DNA from: Streptomyces sp. NBC_01549
Lineage (GTDB): Bacteria > Actinomycetota > Actinomycetes > Streptomycetales > Streptomycetaceae
Assembly (NCBI RefSeq): GCF_026339955.1
Contig: NZ_JAPEPW010000003.1
Span: 62,001-126,000 of the forward strand
Direction: 5' to 3'
DNA: 64,000 nt
The position numbers and the translations under genes are program-made. Shown piece by piece: positions 1 through 8,905 of this stretch. Positions within the stretch are counted from its first letter, which is position 1; every line of letters begins with the position of its first letter. The notes beneath the pieces are model-generated. The model was not told where the DNA came from, made no database searches, and saw only the letters and a program-made list of their open reading frames with translations.

Positions 1-276
1 TACCACGCCCGCAAGGTCGCCCAGTCCGCGGCACGGCAAGGCGTGGACGCCGGACGGTCGTTCGGCGCCAGCGAAGGCGACGGTCTCGCGCAGGCCCAGG
101 AGTACCTCGCCCGGTTCGGCGGCTCCGTGAAAGACGCCCAGGTCTCGGCAGACGGCAGCACCGCCCAGCAGATCCGCATCACCGTCACCGGCGACGTCGC
201 CACCCTGGTACCCGGCCTCACGCTGCACGTCACCCAGCACGTTGACGGACCAATCGAACGCTGGACCAACCCGTGA
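1..276 (+). CDS. TadE/TadG-like pseudopilin, C-terminal part
   Basis: The reading frame is open from the first base, so the N-terminus lies outside the window. The visible 91 residues start with an Ala/Arg-rich helix (HARKVAQSAARQG), the usual region just after the membrane helix in TadE-like minor pilins. A beta-rich tail (QIRITVTGDVATLVPGL) ending in WTNP follows. The stop overlaps the GTG of the next gene by 4 nt, which suggests coupled translation in a Tad operon. The family is inferred from the helix and the neighbours, because the diagnostic N-terminal segment is missing. Confidence 0.6.
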   Translation, partial: YHARKVAQSAARQGVDAGRSFGASEGDGLAQAQEYLARFGGSVKDAQVSADGSTAQQIRITVTGDVATLVPGLTLHVTQHVDGPIERWTNP

Positions 277-716
277 CGCGCCCCCGCCTGCTCCGATGGC
301 GGCGCCAGGACCGGGGCAGCTACGCACTGGAGACCGCGGTCCTCGCCCCCGTCCTGATCATCATCCTCGGCCTCATGATCGCCTTCGGCCGGGTCACTGA
401 TGCGAAGGGCGCGGTCGACGCCGCCGCCCACGCGGCAGCCCGTGCCGCCTCCCTCGAGCGCGACGCCGGCACCGCGCAGAGCGCAGCCCAGGAAGCGGTC
501 ACCCGCAGCCTCGACGGCGATGGCGTCACCTGCCAGACCTCGAGCGTTGCCATCGACACCTCCGGCTACGCCACCGACGTCGGCGAAGCCGCCACCGTCA
601 CCGCGACGATCTCGTGCACCGCGAACCTGTCCGACATCGGTGTGCCCGGCCTGCCCGGAGCCAAGACGATCACCGCGTCCTGGACCAGCCCGATCGACAC
701 CTACAGGGCCCGCTAA
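273..716 (+). CDS. TadE-family pilus assembly protein
   Basis: 147 residues with the TadE layout: short basic N-terminus (LLRWRRQDRGS), then the Glu-containing membrane helix (ALETAVLAPVLIIILGLMI, about residues 18-40), an Ala-rich amphipathic helix, and an extracytoplasmic domain with two cysteines (TCQTS, ISCTA) that could pair. The GTG start overlaps the upstream stop (GTGA), and its own stop overlaps the next ATG by one base. The expected role is a minor pseudopilin of a Tad/Flp pilus at the membrane. The role is from family knowledge; the architecture is visible. Confidence 0.8.
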   Translation: MTRPRLLRWRRQDRGSYALETAVLAPVLIIILGLMIAFGRVTDAKGAVDAAAHAAARAASLERDAGTAQSAAQEAVTRSLDGDGVTCQTSSVAIDTSGYATDVGEAATVTATISCTANLSDIGVPGLPGAKTITASWTSPIDTYRAR

Positions 717-1168
717 TGATCTTGATTGCTGTGCTGAGGAGCCGTCTCGCCGCGCTCCGTGCGCGCCGCGACGACGGCTCGATGTCGCTGTTCTTCGCCG
801 TGACCACCGTGGGACTGCTGATGGTCATGGGCCTGCTCGTCGACGGCGGCGGAGCACTCAACGCCTCCAACCGCGCAGAATCCCTCGCCCAGGAAGCCGC
901 CCGCACCGCCGGACAGCAACTCGACCCCGCCCAGGCGATCGAAGGCACCGCCATCACCATCGACCCGGACGCCGCCCAGGCCGCCGCCCAGGACTACCTC
1001 GCCGCCGCCGGCGTACAAGGCGACGTCCAGATCACCGACGACGGACAGACCATGACGGTCACCGTCCACGACACCTACAACACCTACTTCGCGCAGCTGA
1101 TCGGCAAGGGAACCATCAACGTGACCGGCACCGCGACCGCACACCTGCAGACCCAGGCTGGAGGCTGA
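716..1168 (+). CDS. TadG-like membrane protein of the Tad locus
   Basis: 150 residues. I take the ATG that overlaps the previous stop (TAATG); an upstream in-frame start would run back into tadE. The basic N-terminus (RSRLAALRARRDDGS) is followed by one membrane helix (SLFFAVTTVGLLMVMGLLVD, near residues 23-42). Then come the Ala/Glu-rich TadG-type helix (RAESLAQEAARTAG) and a short beta-domain with NTYFAQLIGKG. It belongs to the same coupled operon as the two upstream pseudopilins. It is much shorter than proteobacterial TadG and lacks a vWA domain, which is usual for actinobacterial members. Confidence 0.75.
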   Translation: MILIAVLRSRLAALRARRDDGSMSLFFAVTTVGLLMVMGLLVDGGGALNASNRAESLAQEAARTAGQQLDPAQAIEGTAITIDPDAAQAAAQDYLAAAGVQGDVQITDDGQTMTVTVHDTYNTYFAQLIGKGTINVTGTATAHLQTQAGG

Positions 1169-1176
1169 GCCCCACC

Positions 1177-4100
1177 ATGGCCCACCGAACCCCCGCACCC
1201 TTGCGCACCGTTGGCATCCTGGTGCGCGCGCTGCTCGGCCTCGCCCTCCTCATCGCCCTGCTCGCCGGTACCCCGTACGTTCTGCTGCTCGTCGGCACTC
1301 AGCCCACCGACCTGTCCGGCGGCATCGACGTCCTGCTCCGCCCGGACGACGGCACCCTCTTCTTCACCGCCATCACCTGCATCGGCTGGGTGGCCTGGGC
1401 CGCGTTCTCTCTCTCGGTCGTCCTGGAGATCGTCGCCGTCACGCGGCGCCGCTCCGCCCCGCGCCTGCGCGGCCTCGGCGGCCTGCAGTCCATGGCCTCG
1501 TTCCTCGTCGGCGGGATCGTGCTGCTCGCCCCGACCGCCGCCTCCGCGGCGACCTCGGCGCCCGCCCACGCGGTGACCGCCACCCAGACCGCCGGCGACA
1601 GCAGCCCCAGCGCCTCGTCCGCCACGCCCGGGTCGCCCGATCACACCAATGTCCCGACGCACACGGTCACTTCGTCCACGGAGCTGCCATGGGACCTGGC
1701 GGAGAAGTACCTCGGCAGCGGACAGCGGTGGCAGGACATCGCCGCCCTCAACCCCGACATTCCAGGCCTCGCCGCCGGCGACCAGTACCTGCCGAAGGGC
1801 GCGGTCATCACGCTGCCCTCCGATGCCGTCCCTGCCACACCAGCCGTCAGCCCAGCCAGCGCGCAGGCGGGAGGCGCCCGGACACAGCTGAATGGGAGTG
1901 CTCCGGATGCCGACGGTGAGCGCGGGGCGACCGTCACGGTGCAGCCCGGCGACTATCTGTCGGAGATCGCCCAGAAGGAGCTCGGCGACGGTGCCAAGTG
2001 GCCGAAGCTGTTCGAAGCCAGCCGGGGCAAACCGCAGCCGCACGGCCTGCCAGAGATCACCAACCCGGATGTGATCTACCCGGGGCAGCAGGTCACCGTG
2101 CCCAGCGCACAGGCCGAGCGGCACGACAAGCCCGCCGAGGGCGAGAGCAGCGACACGGCGAGCAGCCGGCCGCACACCCGGCCGAGCACCAGCGCTCCCC
2201 GCAGCGGGCACAAGCCCGGCGACGACCACACAGACACGCAGGCTCCCGCGCCAGGCCAGTCCACCTCGCCCGCACCACAGACGTCCTCGCCCAGCACACC
2301 GTCCAGCCGTCCCACCCACCAGCCCGGCCAGGAGCAGGGGGCCGGATCCGCGGCCCCCCGCCCCAGCGCGAGCACCTCCGCAACGGCATCCGCCGAACCG
2401 CCCGCATCCGATGCCCCCTCCCCCACGGCTACGGCAACCCAGGAACCCGCCGCATCCCCGGCAAGCGGCACACTGCAACTGCGTACCGTCCTCGGCGCCG
2501 GCGCTCTCCTGGCGGCCGCGGTCACCGGGGCGCTCGCGCTGCGCCGGCTGCTGCAGCGCCGTCGCCGCAAGCCGGGCGAGAAGATCGCGATCGCGTCCGA
2601 GATCTCCCCAGCGGAGGCGCAGTTGGCGGCCGCCGCCGAGCCGGGCGGCGCCGCCCGCCTGGACGTAGCCCTGCGGACCCTGGCTCACCAGGCAGCCCAG
2701 GACGGCGACGGCGAGCTGCCTCAGCTGCGGGCCGCGCGGATCGGCGCCCGCACGCTCGAGGTGCTGCCCGAAGACCTGGCCCACGAGCCGCAGGCGCCCT
2801 TCGTGTCCGGGCAAAGCGGCTGGTGGGTCCTGCCCGCCGACGCGCCCCTCCTGGACGAGGAAGCTGCCCGCGAGGTGCCGGCGCCGTATCCGACGCTGGT
2901 CACGATCGGCAGTACCGAGGCCGGTGACCTCCTGCTGCTCAATCTCACCCAGGTGCCCGCCGTGCTGCTGGACGGCAACCCGGTCCACATCACCGAGGTG
3001 TGCACCTCCCTCGCCCTGGAGCTCGGGATGAGCCCGTGGGCGAGCGACGTCGAGGTCGTCACCATCGGGTTCGGCGAGGACCTGCCGCAACTGCTGCCCA
3101 CCGCACGGATCGCCCACATGCGGCAGGCCACGCACGCACTGCGGGACTTGAGCGAACGGCTCCTGGAAGCACACCAGATGCCAGAAACCCAGCATCAGCC
3201 TTACCTGCTGCTGTGCGCGTCCGTTCTAGACGCGGACCTTGCCTGGGAATTCGCCGACGTCATCGACAAGGCCGGAACAGTTCCCGTCACCTTGGTGGCC
3301 CCGGCGAGTACGGCAGCCGCACACTTCCCCGAAGCTGAGATCCTCAACGCTTCACACAACGAGCCGCAGCAGCTCGACTATGCCGGCACTGAGATCACCA
3401 TTCAGCGTCTCGAGCATGCCGCCTACCTGGAGATCACCACCGCGCTGAAAGTGTCCGGACAGCCGCCCCATCCGGCCGAGGGGCCCTGGCAGGAGGTCCC
3501 GGACGAGCCCGACAGCAGGCATCAGCCCCAGCGTCTCGCGCCGGAGAGAACGACCGCGCCCACGACGGACGCTCCTACGAGCCCCTCGCGGGCAGCGGAC
3601 GTGAGCACCGAGATCTTCCCGGCCCTGCTCGCCGCTTCCACCGATCCGGCCGGACTGTGCCTGCTGCCCACCTCCGAGGCGCCAGCCGAGGCAGAAGAAG
3701 ACCCTGCCCAGGAAGACCCCGGCACCGAAGCGACGACGGGTCCCACCCCAGCGGCCCCGGAGACGGACGGGGGCGAGAACTCCGGCGAGGAAGGCGCGGC
3801 GCAGGAGGTTGAGGAGTGCGAGGCGCACGACCTGCACGCGCCGGAGATCCGGATCCTGGGCCCGGTCGAGGTGACGGGCGTGGACAGCACCGGCCACGGC
3901 CCGCGGATCGCGCAGCTCGCCGCGCTGCTGTACTTCCGGCCCGGGCGCAGCGCGGACATTCTGTGCTCGGACATGGACCCCGTCAGCCCCTGGTCGGCGA
4001 GCACCCTCAATGCCCGGCTGCAGGGACTGCGCCGCTCCCTGGGCAGCGACCCCGCCGGCAACCCCTACGTTCCCCGCCGCAAGTCCGGCGAGGACCCCTA

Positions 4101-4581
4101 CCGGCTCTCCCCCGGCGTGCGCTGCGACTGGACCCGCTTCCGGCAACTCGTCGAACGTGCCCTGCCGCTGGGCCCGGCCGGCCTGACCGATCTGGAGAAG
4201 GCGCTCACTCTGGTCCGGGGCCGGCCGTTCGGCGGCAAGCCCCTGCCCTGGGCCGAGCCCTACCAGCAGGAAATGATCACGCGGATCATCGATGTCGCGC
4301 ACACCGTGGCCACCTACCGCACCCCCGCGGGCCCGCACCACGACCTCACCGCGGCCCGCCAGGCCGTCGTGACCGGTCTCGACGTCGACGACACCGCGGA
4401 GCTGTTGTATCGGGACTATCTCCGGATCGAGAGCGCGGCCGGGAACCGGCAGGGGCTGCACACCGCCATCACCCGAGTCCAACAGGTCAACCGGGCCTTG
4501 GACTGCTCACTGGAGATCGAGACCGAGCAACTCATCAACGACCTCCTGAGCACCAACGACAGACAGGCCCCGGCCCAGTGA
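1177..4581 (+). CDS. membrane LysM protein with C-terminal BTAD domain
   Basis: 1134 residues from the ATG 8 nt after the upstream stop; the frame is open further upstream, but that region is occupied by the Tad genes. Layout: three hydrophobic segments within residues 1-130, two LysM-like repeats (about 162-212, and about 250-310 with VQPGDYLSEIAQKELGDG), a Pro/Ser/Thr-rich linker, and another membrane helix (about 430-452) followed by RRLLQRRRRK. A long cytoplasmic region ends in a BTAD (bacterial transcriptional activator) domain at about 888-1134 (LNARLQGLRRSLG, ALTLVRGRPFGG). BTAD normally occurs in SARP and AfsR regulators behind an OmpR-type DNA-binding domain, which I cannot recognise clearly here. 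This suggests a link from cell-wall sensing to signalling. The last gene of the Tad cluster. Confidence 0.8.
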   Translation: MAHRTPAPLRTVGILVRALLGLALLIALLAGTPYVLLLVGTQPTDLSGGIDVLLRPDDGTLFFTAITCIGWVAWAAFSLSVVLEIVAVTRRRSAPRLRGLGGLQSMASFLVGGIVLLAPTAASAATSAPAHAVTATQTAGDSSPSASSATPGSPDHTNVPTHTVTSSTELPWDLAEKYLGSGQRWQDIAALNPDIPGLAAGDQYLPKGAVITLPSDAVPATPAVSPASAQAGGARTQLNGSAPDADGERGATVTVQPGDYLSEIAQKELGDGAKWPKLFEASRGKPQPHGLPEITNPDVIYPGQQVTVPSAQAERHDKPAEGESSDTASSRPHTRPSTSAPRSGHKPGDDHTDTQAPAPGQSTSPAPQTSSPSTPSSRPTHQPGQEQGAGSAAPRPSASTSATASAEPPASDAPSPTATATQEPAASPASGTLQLRTVLGAGALLAAAVTGALALRRLLQRRRRKPGEKIAIASEISPAEAQLAAAAEPGGAARLDVALRTLAHQAAQDGDGELPQLRAARIGARTLEVLPEDLAHEPQAPFVSGQSGWWVLPADAPLLDEEAAREVPAPYPTLVTIGSTEAGDLLLLNLTQVPAVLLDGNPVHITEVCTSLALELGMSPWASDVEVVTIGFGEDLPQLLPTARIAHMRQATHALRDLSERLLEAHQMPETQHQPYLLLCASVLDADLAWEFADVIDKAGTVPVTLVAPASTAAAHFPEAEILNASHNEPQQLDYAGTEITIQRLEHAAYLEITTALKVSGQPPHPAEGPWQEVPDEPDSRHQPQRLAPERTTAPTTDAPTSPSRAADVSTEIFPALLAASTDPAGLCLLPTSEAPAEAEEDPAQEDPGTEATTGPTPAAPETDGGENSGEEGAAQEVEECEAHDLHAPEIRILGPVEVTGVDSTGHGPRIAQLAALLYFRPGRSADILCSDMDPVSPWSASTLNARLQGLRRSLGSDPAGNPYVPRRKSGEDPYRLSPGVRCDWTRFRQLVERALPLGPAGLTDLEKALTLVRGRPFGGKPLPWAEPYQQEMITRIIDVAHTVATYRTPAGPHHDLTAARQAVVTGLDVDDTAELLYRDYLRIESAAGNRQGLHTAITRVQQVNRALDCSLEIETEQLINDLLSTNDRQAPAQ

Positions 4582-4693
4582 TCCACCTCCAGCAGATCAG
4601 TCACTGCGGACCGTCCCGAGAACGAGCGTTCGCCCCGCCCCACGGCACGGTTCAGCGCGCATGCATGACGGCGATTCAGATACGAGGTCTTTG

Positions 4694-6601
4694 ATGGAGA
4701 AAGACCAGCAGCGCGGGACAGCAGGAAGCACGACGCCAGCAGCAAAGCTTGGCCGGGCACACCGCATCTTGATCGGTGTGGTCGTCGCCGGTGCGCTCGT
4801 CATCGCGGGTATCGGCTTCGCGGGTTCCTACGCGGCTGTGCGCGAGCTGGCCCTCAAGAAGGGCTTCGGGAACTTCGCGTACGTCTTCCCGATAGGCATC
4901 GACGCGGGTATCTGCGTCCTGCTCGCCCTGGACCTCCTGCTGACCTGGATCCGCATCCCCTTCCCGCTGCTGCGCCAGACGGCGTGGCTGCTGACGGTCG
5001 CGACGATCGCCTTCAACGGCGCGGCAGCCTGGCCCAACCCGCTGGGCGTCGGCATGCACGCCGTCATACCGATCCTCTTCGTGGTCTCCGTCGAGGCGGC
5101 CCGGCACGCGATCGGCCGGATCGCGGACATCACCGCCGACAAGCACATGGAAGGCGTCCGCCTCACCCGCTGGCTGCTCTCCCCGCTCCCCACCTTCCTC
5201 CTGTGGCGCCGTATGAAGCTGTGGGAGCTGCGCTCCTACGAGCAGGTCATCAAGCTGGAGCAGGAACGTCTCGTCTACCAGGCCCGCCTGCGCTCCCGCT
5301 TCGGCCGCGCCTGGCGCCGCAAGGCCCCGGTGGAATCGTTGATGCCGCTGCGCCTGGCCCGCTACGGCGTCCCGCTCGCCGAGACCGCCCCCTCCGGCCT
5401 GGCTGCGGCGGGCATAGAGGCCGCTCTCCTGTCCCCGCTCACCGTCGAGCAGGGTCCCGCCGCAGTGCAGGCGGACGCCCTGGCACCCAAGGCCCGAACA
5501 GCCGGCCGGGGACAGCCGCCGGAGCCGGTGAGCACGGAGGCACAGCGTGTCATGCAGGCCCAGCCGGTGGGCGGCGGGCAGCCTCGTGAGCAGGCGTCCA
5601 CCGACCACGCCGACGGACGCTTCGCCGAGGCCTACCAGTTGTGGCGCTCTCAGTTCCAGACTGAGCCCACAGCCGCCCAGTTCGCTTCCTTCCTCCGAGA
5701 CGAGTTCGGTATCTCTACCGCGGCCGGTGGTCCGCTCACTGATGACCAATTGCTGCCCCTGCTCAGGGTCTTCCAGCAGCACTACACCTCACCGGCCGAA
5801 ACCCCTCCCCCTCCGGGCGACACGGAACCGGCCGCAGCAGACGAGTCGTGGGACGGGTTCTTCTACAGTGCCTGGCTCACGTACGCGCACCAGCACGGCC
5901 AGTACCCCGACGCAGCCGCCCTCGCGGCATACGTATTCCAGCGAGACGGCATCACCGCAGCCGACGGCCAGCCCCTCACCGGCGAGGACCTGGAAGGCTT
6001 CGTCGCGGCCTTCCAGGAGCGCGAGTCCGGCGACGGTGAACCGCAGGGCGAAGAGACGGACCATGAAGCCGGCGCACAGACACCTCCAGCACCCGCCCCG
6101 GCCGAGACTGACACCCAGCAGACACCCGCCATTGTCGGAGCACAGGCTGCGAAGGGGAAACAAGGCCCCCGGGTAAACGCTGCTATCACCGATGAGGAGA
6201 CCGCGCCCGCGGAGGCGAACAAGGAAAGCGACCTCACCACCGTCGACCGCTACTACCTCGCGTGGGTGGAGCACCACAAACAGCGCGGCACCGAGCCCAC
6301 AGACAAGCAACTGTCTGCCTACCTCGACGAGAAGGGTGTGCAGGGCCGCGGCGGGAAGCCGATCAGCCCGTCCACGCTGCGCAGATACCTCCTGTCCTTC
6401 CGTGCCTACGGCGTCTGGGCCGAGCACCGGATACGCAATGAGGCCCCCCTGGCCGACGCCGTTGCGCAGGACTGCGCAACACGCGGGATCACCGCCCAGT
6501 ACAACAACCCCATCACCGCTACCGACATTACGAAGCAGACCCACGACTTTGAACGCCGCTGGAAAGCTCTCGCCCGACACCGTGCCGATACCCAAAGCTG
6601 A
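4694..6601 (+). CDS. DUF2637 membrane protein with three C-terminal repeats
   Basis: 635 residues from ATG 4694, which has GAGG 7 nt upstream; an alternative ATG lies at 4661. The N-terminal DUF2637 region (about residues 20-165) has four hydrophobic segments (ILIGVVVAGALVIAGIGFAG; YVFPIGIDAGICVLLALDLL; LLTVATIAFNGAAAW; AVIPILFVVSVEAARHAI). Members occur near conjugative (Spd-like) and Tad loci of Streptomyces. The C-terminal half carries three diverged repeats of about 53 residues, at roughly 312-365, 389-443 and 519-573. They share W near the start, an LAxYL-like helix, GI/GV, then GxPLT and a final helix ending xxF. They look like small winged-helix units, but that is inference. Confidence 0.8.
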   Translation: MEKDQQRGTAGSTTPAAKLGRAHRILIGVVVAGALVIAGIGFAGSYAAVRELALKKGFGNFAYVFPIGIDAGICVLLALDLLLTWIRIPFPLLRQTAWLLTVATIAFNGAAAWPNPLGVGMHAVIPILFVVSVEAARHAIGRIADITADKHMEGVRLTRWLLSPLPTFLLWRRMKLWELRSYEQVIKLEQERLVYQARLRSRFGRAWRRKAPVESLMPLRLARYGVPLAETAPSGLAAAGIEAALLSPLTVEQGPAAVQADALAPKARTAGRGQPPEPVSTEAQRVMQAQPVGGGQPREQASTDHADGRFAEAYQLWRSQFQTEPTAAQFASFLRDEFGISTAAGGPLTDDQLLPLLRVFQQHYTSPAETPPPPGDTEPAAADESWDGFFYSAWLTYAHQHGQYPDAAALAAYVFQRDGITAADGQPLTGEDLEGFVAAFQERESGDGEPQGEETDHEAGAQTPPAPAPAETDTQQTPAIVGAQAAKGKQGPRVNAAITDEETAPAEANKESDLTTVDRYYLAWVEHHKQRGTEPTDKQLSAYLDEKGVQGRGGKPISPSTLRRYLLSFRAYGVWAEHRIRNEAPLADAVAQDCATRGITAQYNNPITATDITKQTHDFERRWKALARHRADTQS

Positions 6602-6713
6602 TGCCCACTCGACGCGCGCCTTGCTCATCAGCTGCCCCATAGGGAAGGCGATCACCGAGAATCCCTGATCGGCTGCTGGGAGTCGTTTCTCTGTGCCCGG
6701 ATACGCTGCCGCC

Positions 6714-7376
6714 ATGATTCGTGCAGTGGTGTTCGATGTCGGTGAGTGTTTGGTGGACGAGACCCGCGAGTATGGCACCTGGGCCGACTGGCTCGGCGTT
6801 CCCCGACATACCTTTCATGCCATGTTCGGCGCGGTCATCGCGCAAGGCCGCGACTACCGAGAGGTCTTCCAGGAGTTCCGACCCGGTTTCGACTTGTCTG
6901 AGGAGCGCGAGCTTCGGGCGGCCGCCGGTCAGCCGGAGGCGTTCGATGAGCGGGACCTGTACGAGGACGTCCGGCCAACGTTCAGGCAACTACGGGCGGA
7001 CGGCCTGTGGCTGGGCATTGCAGGCAACCAGACAATCCGTGCCGGAAAGCTCCTACGCGAGCTGTTCGCGGAGGACGTCGACCTGATCGGCACCTCGGAC
7101 GACTGGGACGCCAGCAAGCCAGCCCCCGAGTTCTTCCAGCGCGTTGCCGAGGCTGTCCCCTTCCGTAACGACGAGATCCTTTACGTCGGTGACCGCGTGG
7201 ACAACGACCTGCGGCCGGCGGTCACGGCAGGCATGCACACCGCGCTGGTGCACCGCGGCCCATGGGCAACCATTCAGTGGCGGACCACGGAAGCCGAAAA
7301 ACTCCCGGCTTTCAGGATCGAGAGTCTCCTTGAGCTGTCCGGGCTGATCATCAACTTCAACGAGTCAGCGCACTGA
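6714..7376 (+). CDS. HAD-superfamily hydrolase
   Basis: 220 residues starting at ATG 6714 (MIRAVVFDVGECLVDE). The four HAD motifs are visible: motif I FDVGECL with the nucleophile Asp8 (the +2 position is Gly, as in the YihX-like FDLGN subgroup), motif II GIAGNQ, motif III Lys in SKPAPEFF, and motif IV YVGDRVDND. An alpha-helical cap lies between motifs I and II. Likely a small-molecule phosphatase; the substrate is unknown. The 3' end overlaps the convergent XRE-TPR gene by 20 nt. Confidence 0.85.
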   Translation: MIRAVVFDVGECLVDETREYGTWADWLGVPRHTFHAMFGAVIAQGRDYREVFQEFRPGFDLSEERELRAAAGQPEAFDERDLYEDVRPTFRQLRADGLWLGIAGNQTIRAGKLLRELFAEDVDLIGTSDDWDASKPAPEFFQRVAEAVPFRNDEILYVGDRVDNDLRPAVTAGMHTALVHRGPWATIQWRTTEAEKLPAFRIESLLELSGLIINFNESAH

Positions 7377-8586
7377 CGGTCGTCGACCAGCCATACAGTC
7401 GGTCGTCCAGCTCTCGCACACACCGCTCGTTCTGGTGCGGCGCCAGCACGCGCCGCACCTCCCGCACCCGGTCCATTCCCATCGCATACCAGGTCCGTTC
7501 CAGCTGATCGAGTGCCCGTAGCGCGTACCTGCAGGCCTCCTCAGGCTGTCCGGCAGCGGCCTCTACCGCGGCCAAATCGCCGAGTACAACGGTGGTCTGC
7601 TTCTCCTCGCTCGGATCAAGTGTGCTGAGTACAGCGAGGAGGGTCTCGCGTGCTTGCGGCAGATGCCCGGCCTTCAGCTGCGTATTGCCCTTAAATGCAG
7701 CTAGTCGTACAGGACTGAACCAGTCCAGCCATGGAGGATTAGCGTGCTCGGAGTCCGCGGCTAAGACATCCTCAGCATGACCGATCAAATGCAGCGCGGG
7801 GCGCGTGTTGCCGCACCGGGTCTCGCACTCCGCCTCGACCGCGTCCAGCCAGGCAAGCAACCCCGCCGATGCAGACCCGCGCCGCGCGTACGTACGCGCA
7901 GCCACCATGCGCTCGACGGCCTCGTCGCGACGTCCGGCCCACGCCGGAATGAATGCCGTGTGAGCGAGCGCTGCGGCACCGAGGAGCGGGTCATCTGCCT
8001 CGCCCGCCGCCTGGAGAGCGCGCAGCAGCGTCTGGGTTGCGTGGTCCGGCTCGCGAAGGTCGAAGAACTCAATCCGGCCGGCGAGTAGGTACGTCTCGGC
8101 GAGCGCCGCGGCCACTCCCCGTCTGGTCTGTCCGGCCGTCTCGGACAGCAGGACCAAGCCCAGAGCGGCGTGGGCCATGGCTGAGGGATGCAGTGCGGCG
8201 GGGGCAACCGACCAGTACAAGCGCCGATGCGCGCGCGTCACCGCCTCGAAATCGGCCACCACGCTGGCCGGTTGCAGCACGGCGGCGGCTTGTGTCGGAA
8301 CCGCAGCCAAGCCGACCGCAGCCGCTGCCGTCGCCAGTGCAGACCGGCGCCCTCGCCCAGGCGTCACGCCAGTTGGTGAGATGAATCCGAGCGCCTCGAG
8401 ATCCTGGCCGAGCAAGCGCGAGAGTGCCTGTCCCACCTCTGGCTGCGGCCACGGCGGTGCCTCTGACTCCCAACGACGTACTTGACGTACTCCCACCCCG
8501 AGCGCGTCGGCGAGCGCCTGCTGGGACGGGTAACCTGCCGCCACCCGGGCGGACTTGAGCTGAATGTTGCCTGCGGGCCGTGACAC
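7357..8586 (-). CDS. XRE-type regulator with TPR-like C-terminus
   Basis: 409 residues from GTG 8586, preceded by GGAGG. The N-terminal Cro/C1-type HTH is at about residues 8-60 (QQALADALGVGVRQVRRWE). An Ala-rich segment resembling a twin-arginine-like linker follows (RRSALATAAAAVGLAA). The rest is helical TPR-like repeats (LLAGRIEFFDLREPDHA, LGDLAAVEAAAGQPEEA). This architecture is common in Streptomyces regulators and often accompanies secondary-metabolite genes. It is divergent from the coupled operon at 8906, so regulation of that operon and of the RiPP cluster is plausible but inferred. Confidence 0.8.
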   Translation of the reverse strand: MSRPAGNIQLKSARVAAGYPSQQALADALGVGVRQVRRWESEAPPWPQPEVGQALSRLLGQDLEALGFISPTGVTPGRGRRSALATAAAAVGLAAVPTQAAAVLQPASVVADFEAVTRAHRRLYWSVAPAALHPSAMAHAALGLVLLSETAGQTRRGVAAALAETYLLAGRIEFFDLREPDHATQTLLRALQAAGEADDPLLGAAALAHTAFIPAWAGRRDEAVERMVAARTYARRGSASAGLLAWLDAVEAECETRCGNTRPALHLIGHAEDVLAADSEHANPPWLDWFSPVRLAAFKGNTQLKAGHLPQARETLLAVLSTLDPSEEKQTTVVLGDLAAVEAAAGQPEEACRYALRALDQLERTWYAMGMDRVREVRRVLAPHQNERCVRELDDRLYGWSTTVSALTR

Positions 8587-8905
8587 TACACACCTCCGTC
8601 TTGCCTCAATCGACAGTGTTACAGCAGGCCCTGTTTCTTACTAGTCATCACCTACAAGGCTCATTAAAAGTCCCTTTCTCGACCGAGAAAAGACCTCTGA
8701 AAGTCCTCGGAATGGGACATCCGGAGGGCCACTCTTGACGCACCGTGATCCACGGCTACGGCGCGTATCGAAGAGTGCCACATGCCCTACCACCCTGTTG
8801 TCCCCCCAGGAGGCGACCGTGTTACCCCGGTGTTCGATCGACGGCGCATCTTTGACGGCGATTGAAGCTAGTCGGCTGCTCCGAATCGGGCGGCGGTGAC
8901 TGCTG
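8587..8905. promoter_or_regulatory. divergent intergenic region with a 16-bp palindrome
   Basis: A 319-bp gap between the divergent XRE-TPR gene and the GHKL operon; both promoters must lie here. The clearest element is the perfect inverted repeat TTTCTCG-AC-CGAGAAA at 8675-8690, a credible operator for the adjacent regulator. The segment 8630-8680 is AT-richer than its surroundings. I did not find a convincing sigma-70 pair and assign no -10/-35. Confidence 0.45.

Noticed and set aside
1084..3195. 703-codon minus-strand frame opposite the LysM-BTAD gene
   Set aside because: Gly/Arg/Val-rich shadow with no domain; the + strand protein explains the region.
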